Shown here in pieces: positions 62,341 to 64,000 of a DNA stretch of 64,000 nucleotides (positions within the stretch are counted from its first letter, which is position 1; every line of letters begins with the position of its first letter). Origin of the DNA: Candidatus Krumholzibacteriia bacterium (GTDB taxonomy: Bacteria; Krumholzibacteriota; Krumholzibacteriia; LZORAL124-64-63); assembly GCA_016744705.1 (NCBI GenBank), contig JADGDU010000017.1, positions 1-64,000 of the forward strand, in the 5' to 3' direction. The notes under the pieces are model-generated. The model saw only the letters and a program-made list of their open reading frames with translations, had not been told where the DNA came from and made no database searches. The position numbers and the translations under genes were made by a program.

Positions 62341-62841
62341 CTATTCTTCCGTGGCTTTTTTCTCGGGGTCTTCTTCCAGAATCACGTCCTCGACCTCAGC
62401 TTCCAGAATGGGCTCCACCAGGATGGCCGACTCTTCGGCTCCCACTTCAAGGACTGGATCAGTGATGACTGTTTCGGTGACCGATTCTGCGCCCTCCTCT
62501 TCGGGAGTGACCACATGATCCGCCCCTCCAGCCGAAGCAGCCCGAGCATATTCAGACTTGATGCCATCAATTTCTTCAGCCTTGAGAGCCAGTTCCTCTT
62601 CCAGAGCTTCGATTCGCCTCTTGAGGTCCAGAACGGCTTCACTCTCCAGAACATCGTGCTTTCCGTCTTTCAGTCCCACATAGACCAAACTGCCCAATTC
62701 ACTGAATTGGCGTTCAATATCGCGGCTAATACCAAATTTATCCCACCGTCGGGATCCAATGCGAGCCGCCTCCGTGGTCTTATCCGAAGTCACTGAATAC
62801 CACTCAACCAGATTTTTTTTCACTTCATCCCATAAGGCCAT
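62341..62841 (-). CDS. Hypothetical coiled-coil protein with acidic tail
   Basis: 166-residue soluble protein of unknown function. The first 60 residues (WDEVKKNLVEWYSVTSDKTT, GSLVYVGLKDGK) are a conserved-looking helical start. A coiled coil follows (about 65-98, VLDLKRRIEALEEELALKAE). The last 55 residues are almost all Glu, Val, Ala and Ile and probably unstructured. AAAGGAG lies seven bases before the ATG. It is divergent from the lpxH-like gene, with only 59 bases between the two start codons, and has its own terminator. Confidence 0.82.
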   Translation of the reverse strand: MALWDEVKKNLVEWYSVTSDKTTEAARIGSRRWDKFGISRDIERQFSELGSLVYVGLKDGKHDVLESEAVLDLKRRIEALEEELALKAEEIDGIKSEYARAASAGGADHVVTPEEEGAESVTETVITDPVLEVGAEESAILVEPILEAEVEDVILEEDPEKKATEE

Positions 62842-62900
62842 GATGCACTCCTTTGTACTTTCAGGTTGCGGCCGACACCACCTTGGGGCACATTAACCCC

Positions 62901-63656
62901 ATGTCTGACTTGAATCAACCTACAGCCATTTTTGTGGCCGACTCACATTTCCACCTGAACCCGGACTCTGCCGAGCAGCAGAGAATCCGTCGTTTTGGTG
63001 AGCTGATGCTTCTGGCCCAAAAGGCCGATCATCTGTTTCTGCTGGGGGACATTTTCGATTTCTGGTTCGATTACCCCCATTTTCGAATGCGTGGTTTCGA
63101 CGAGATCCTCCAGGCTCTGGACCAGGTTAAGGCCGCCGGTACCACCATGCATTTTGTCGGTGGCAACCACGACATCTGGGCTGCCCAATTTCTACACCAG
63201 CGCTACGGTACCTCCAAAGATGCCGAACCCTTCGTCATTTCCCTCGGCCAGCTGCGAATCAAAGTGTGCCATGGTGATGGCTTACTGGGCTATGACTGGG
63301 CTTATAACGCCTTCCGTACTATGGTACGCACACGGCTGGGAATTGTTCTGGCCAAAAGTCTCCATCCGGAAATTCTCTACGCCTTCAGCGAATGGCTCAG
63401 CGGCCAAAGCCGCGGTGCCACCCGGGACGAAGCCGGCCGCATTGAGGAAAAAGCCCAAACCTGGATTGATCAATGCCGTGAGGACCAATGGGATCTCATG
63501 ATCATAGGTCATGTCCACCACCGCTTTGAAGTCTCCTCTGGAAAACAACGCCTCACCGCCCTGGCCGGCTGGTTTGATCATCCTGGATACGCCATCGTCC
63601 AGAACGGTGAATTCAAGCTATTGGATTTTGAAAAGGACCCTCGGCCCAGCTTCTGA
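62901..63656 (+). CDS. UDP-2,3-diacylglucosamine diphosphatase, LpxH-like
   Basis: Calcineurin-type metallophosphoesterase that would release lipid X in lipid A synthesis, at the inner-membrane surface. The 251-residue protein has the two-metal motifs D14-S-H16, GDIFDFW (D50), GNHD (89-91), CHGDG and GHVHH, in the LpxH order and length. FCB bacteria carry several LpxH-like paralogues, so the exact substrate is not certain. It is the only plus-strand gene in the window. The ATG at 62901 gives the usual start; a TTG at 62853 adds 16 residues without similarity. It ends four bases before the convergent barrel gene, with no obvious terminator between. Confidence 0.9.
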   Translation: MSDLNQPTAIFVADSHFHLNPDSAEQQRIRRFGELMLLAQKADHLFLLGDIFDFWFDYPHFRMRGFDEILQALDQVKAAGTTMHFVGGNHDIWAAQFLHQRYGTSKDAEPFVISLGQLRIKVCHGDGLLGYDWAYNAFRTMVRTRLGIVLAKSLHPEILYAFSEWLSGQSRGATRDEAGRIEEKAQTWIDQCREDQWDLMIIGHVHHRFEVSSGKQRLTALAGWFDHPGYAIVQNGEFKLLDFEKDPRPSF

Positions 63657-63660
63657 TCTT

Positions 63661-64000
63661 CTACCAGTGCAGGTTCAATGAGAACTTATGCCCTGCATCG
63701 AATCCATCCACAGTATTCTCTTCGTATGCGTAATCAACACCCAACACTCCGGTGCGCACACCCACTCCGGCTGTCCAACCCTGGACATCGTAGTTCACTC
63801 TGGTACCACCACGCAAAGTCACTTCCGGGATAAGGACAAACTCGGCTCCGAGGTGGGCTTTTTCATCAGTATCGTTGGGAAAGACCATATCTCCCGAAAG
63901 GGTCAGCCGGTTGCTGAACAACTCGGCGGGAGTCCAGGCCACGCCCACCCGATAAGTCTGAGGCAAATCGAATGGTTCATCCTTGAGATTCATCTGCCCG
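63661..64000 (-). CDS. Outer-membrane barrel protein, PorV/PorQ-like (partial, 3' end)
   Basis: The last 113 codons of a minus-strand gene that runs off the right edge. The sequence is a series of amphipathic beta strands in PorV/FadL-like style: TYRVGVAWTPAELFSNRLTL, AHLGAEFVLIPEVTLRGGTR, WTAGVGVRTGVLGVDYAYEE, and the last strand HKFSLNLHW ends with an aromatic residue, as outer-membrane barrels do. PorV-like proteins serve type IX secretion, which would fit the sorting domains elsewhere in the window, but the family assignment rests on pattern only. Confidence 0.75.
   Translation of the reverse strand, partial: GQMNLKDEPFDLPQTYRVGVAWTPAELFSNRLTLSGDMVFPNDTDEKAHLGAEFVLIPEVTLRGGTRVNYDVQGWTAGVGVRTGVLGVDYAYEENTVDGFDAGHKFSLNLHW

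Noticed and set aside
1..64000. tRNA or rRNA genes, CRISPR arrays, insertion sequences, integrases, toxin-antitoxin or restriction genes
   Set aside because: None seen on either strand. The minus-strand genes are housekeeping or exported proteins with no direct repeats or transposase motifs at their borders.

Overview
This window looks like chromosome from a Gram-negative (diderm) bacterium of the Fibrobacteres-Chlorobi-Bacteroidetes neighbourhood or a related candidate phylum (Krumholzibacteriota/Eisenbacteria-like). The basis is inference from gene content: lipoprotein maturation (Lnt), an LpxH-type lipid A hydrolase, TatC, a PorV/PorQ-like barrel at the right edge, large secreted proteins ending in FlgD/T9SS-like C-terminal domains (one with the YPNPFNP signature), lamin-tail-domain proteins, and a short Bacteroidetes-style primary sigma factor. 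Base composition is moderate throughout. I see no tRNA, rRNA, CRISPR array, transposase or prophage gene. Almost every gene lies on the minus strand, so transcription runs from right to left; only the lpxH-like gene is on plus.

Layout from right to left (direction of transcription). 64000-58400: 3' end of a barrel protein, the lpxH-like hydrolase (plus), a coiled-coil protein, HtrA protease with a near-consensus promoter, the sigma factor, and an M23 peptidase. 58213-40635: one tightly packed 14-gene run (amidase, YbbR protein, PhnD-like protein, hisS, aspS, phoH, 7TM-HD phosphodiesterase, ybeY, CorC/HlyC-type protein, DUF502 protein, mgtE, recO, glyQ, glyS) ending in a strong terminator. 40233-29579: a surface-protein island with a 1004-residue secreted protein with sorting domain, two paralogous lipoproteins, and a propeller-like secreted protein. 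29411-18561: pyruvate phosphate dikinase, a membrane von Willebrand-type protein, a lamin-tail protein, two exported proteins of unknown function and a helical protein. 18408-6989: carbamate kinase, then purD-purE-tsaC-arginine/tyrosine phosphatase-rpiB-glyA-nrdR-tatC-polyprenyl synthase-rsfS-argS-pfkB. 6801-1: a conserved hypothetical with purM, then a sigma-54 activator, lnt, a Nudix hydrolase and purN.

The genes fall into four themes: purine and one-carbon metabolism (purN, purM, purE, purD, glyA), translation and its quality control (argS, hisS, aspS, glyQS, tsaC, rsfS, ybeY), envelope construction and stress (lnt, tatC, amidase, M23 peptidase, HtrA, polyprenyl synthase, LpxH) and secreted/surface proteins. 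The points most worth a second look are: a phosphatase with the Thr-containing loop of YwlE-type protein-arginine phosphatases in a Bacillus-like gene order; an ArgRS with both HIGH histidines replaced; a sigma-54 activator with a GSFTGA loop and a good sigma-54 promoter of its own; palindromes overlapping the -35 boxes of the htrA and lipoprotein promoters; two candidate c-di-AMP functions in one operon; and the surface-protein island itself.
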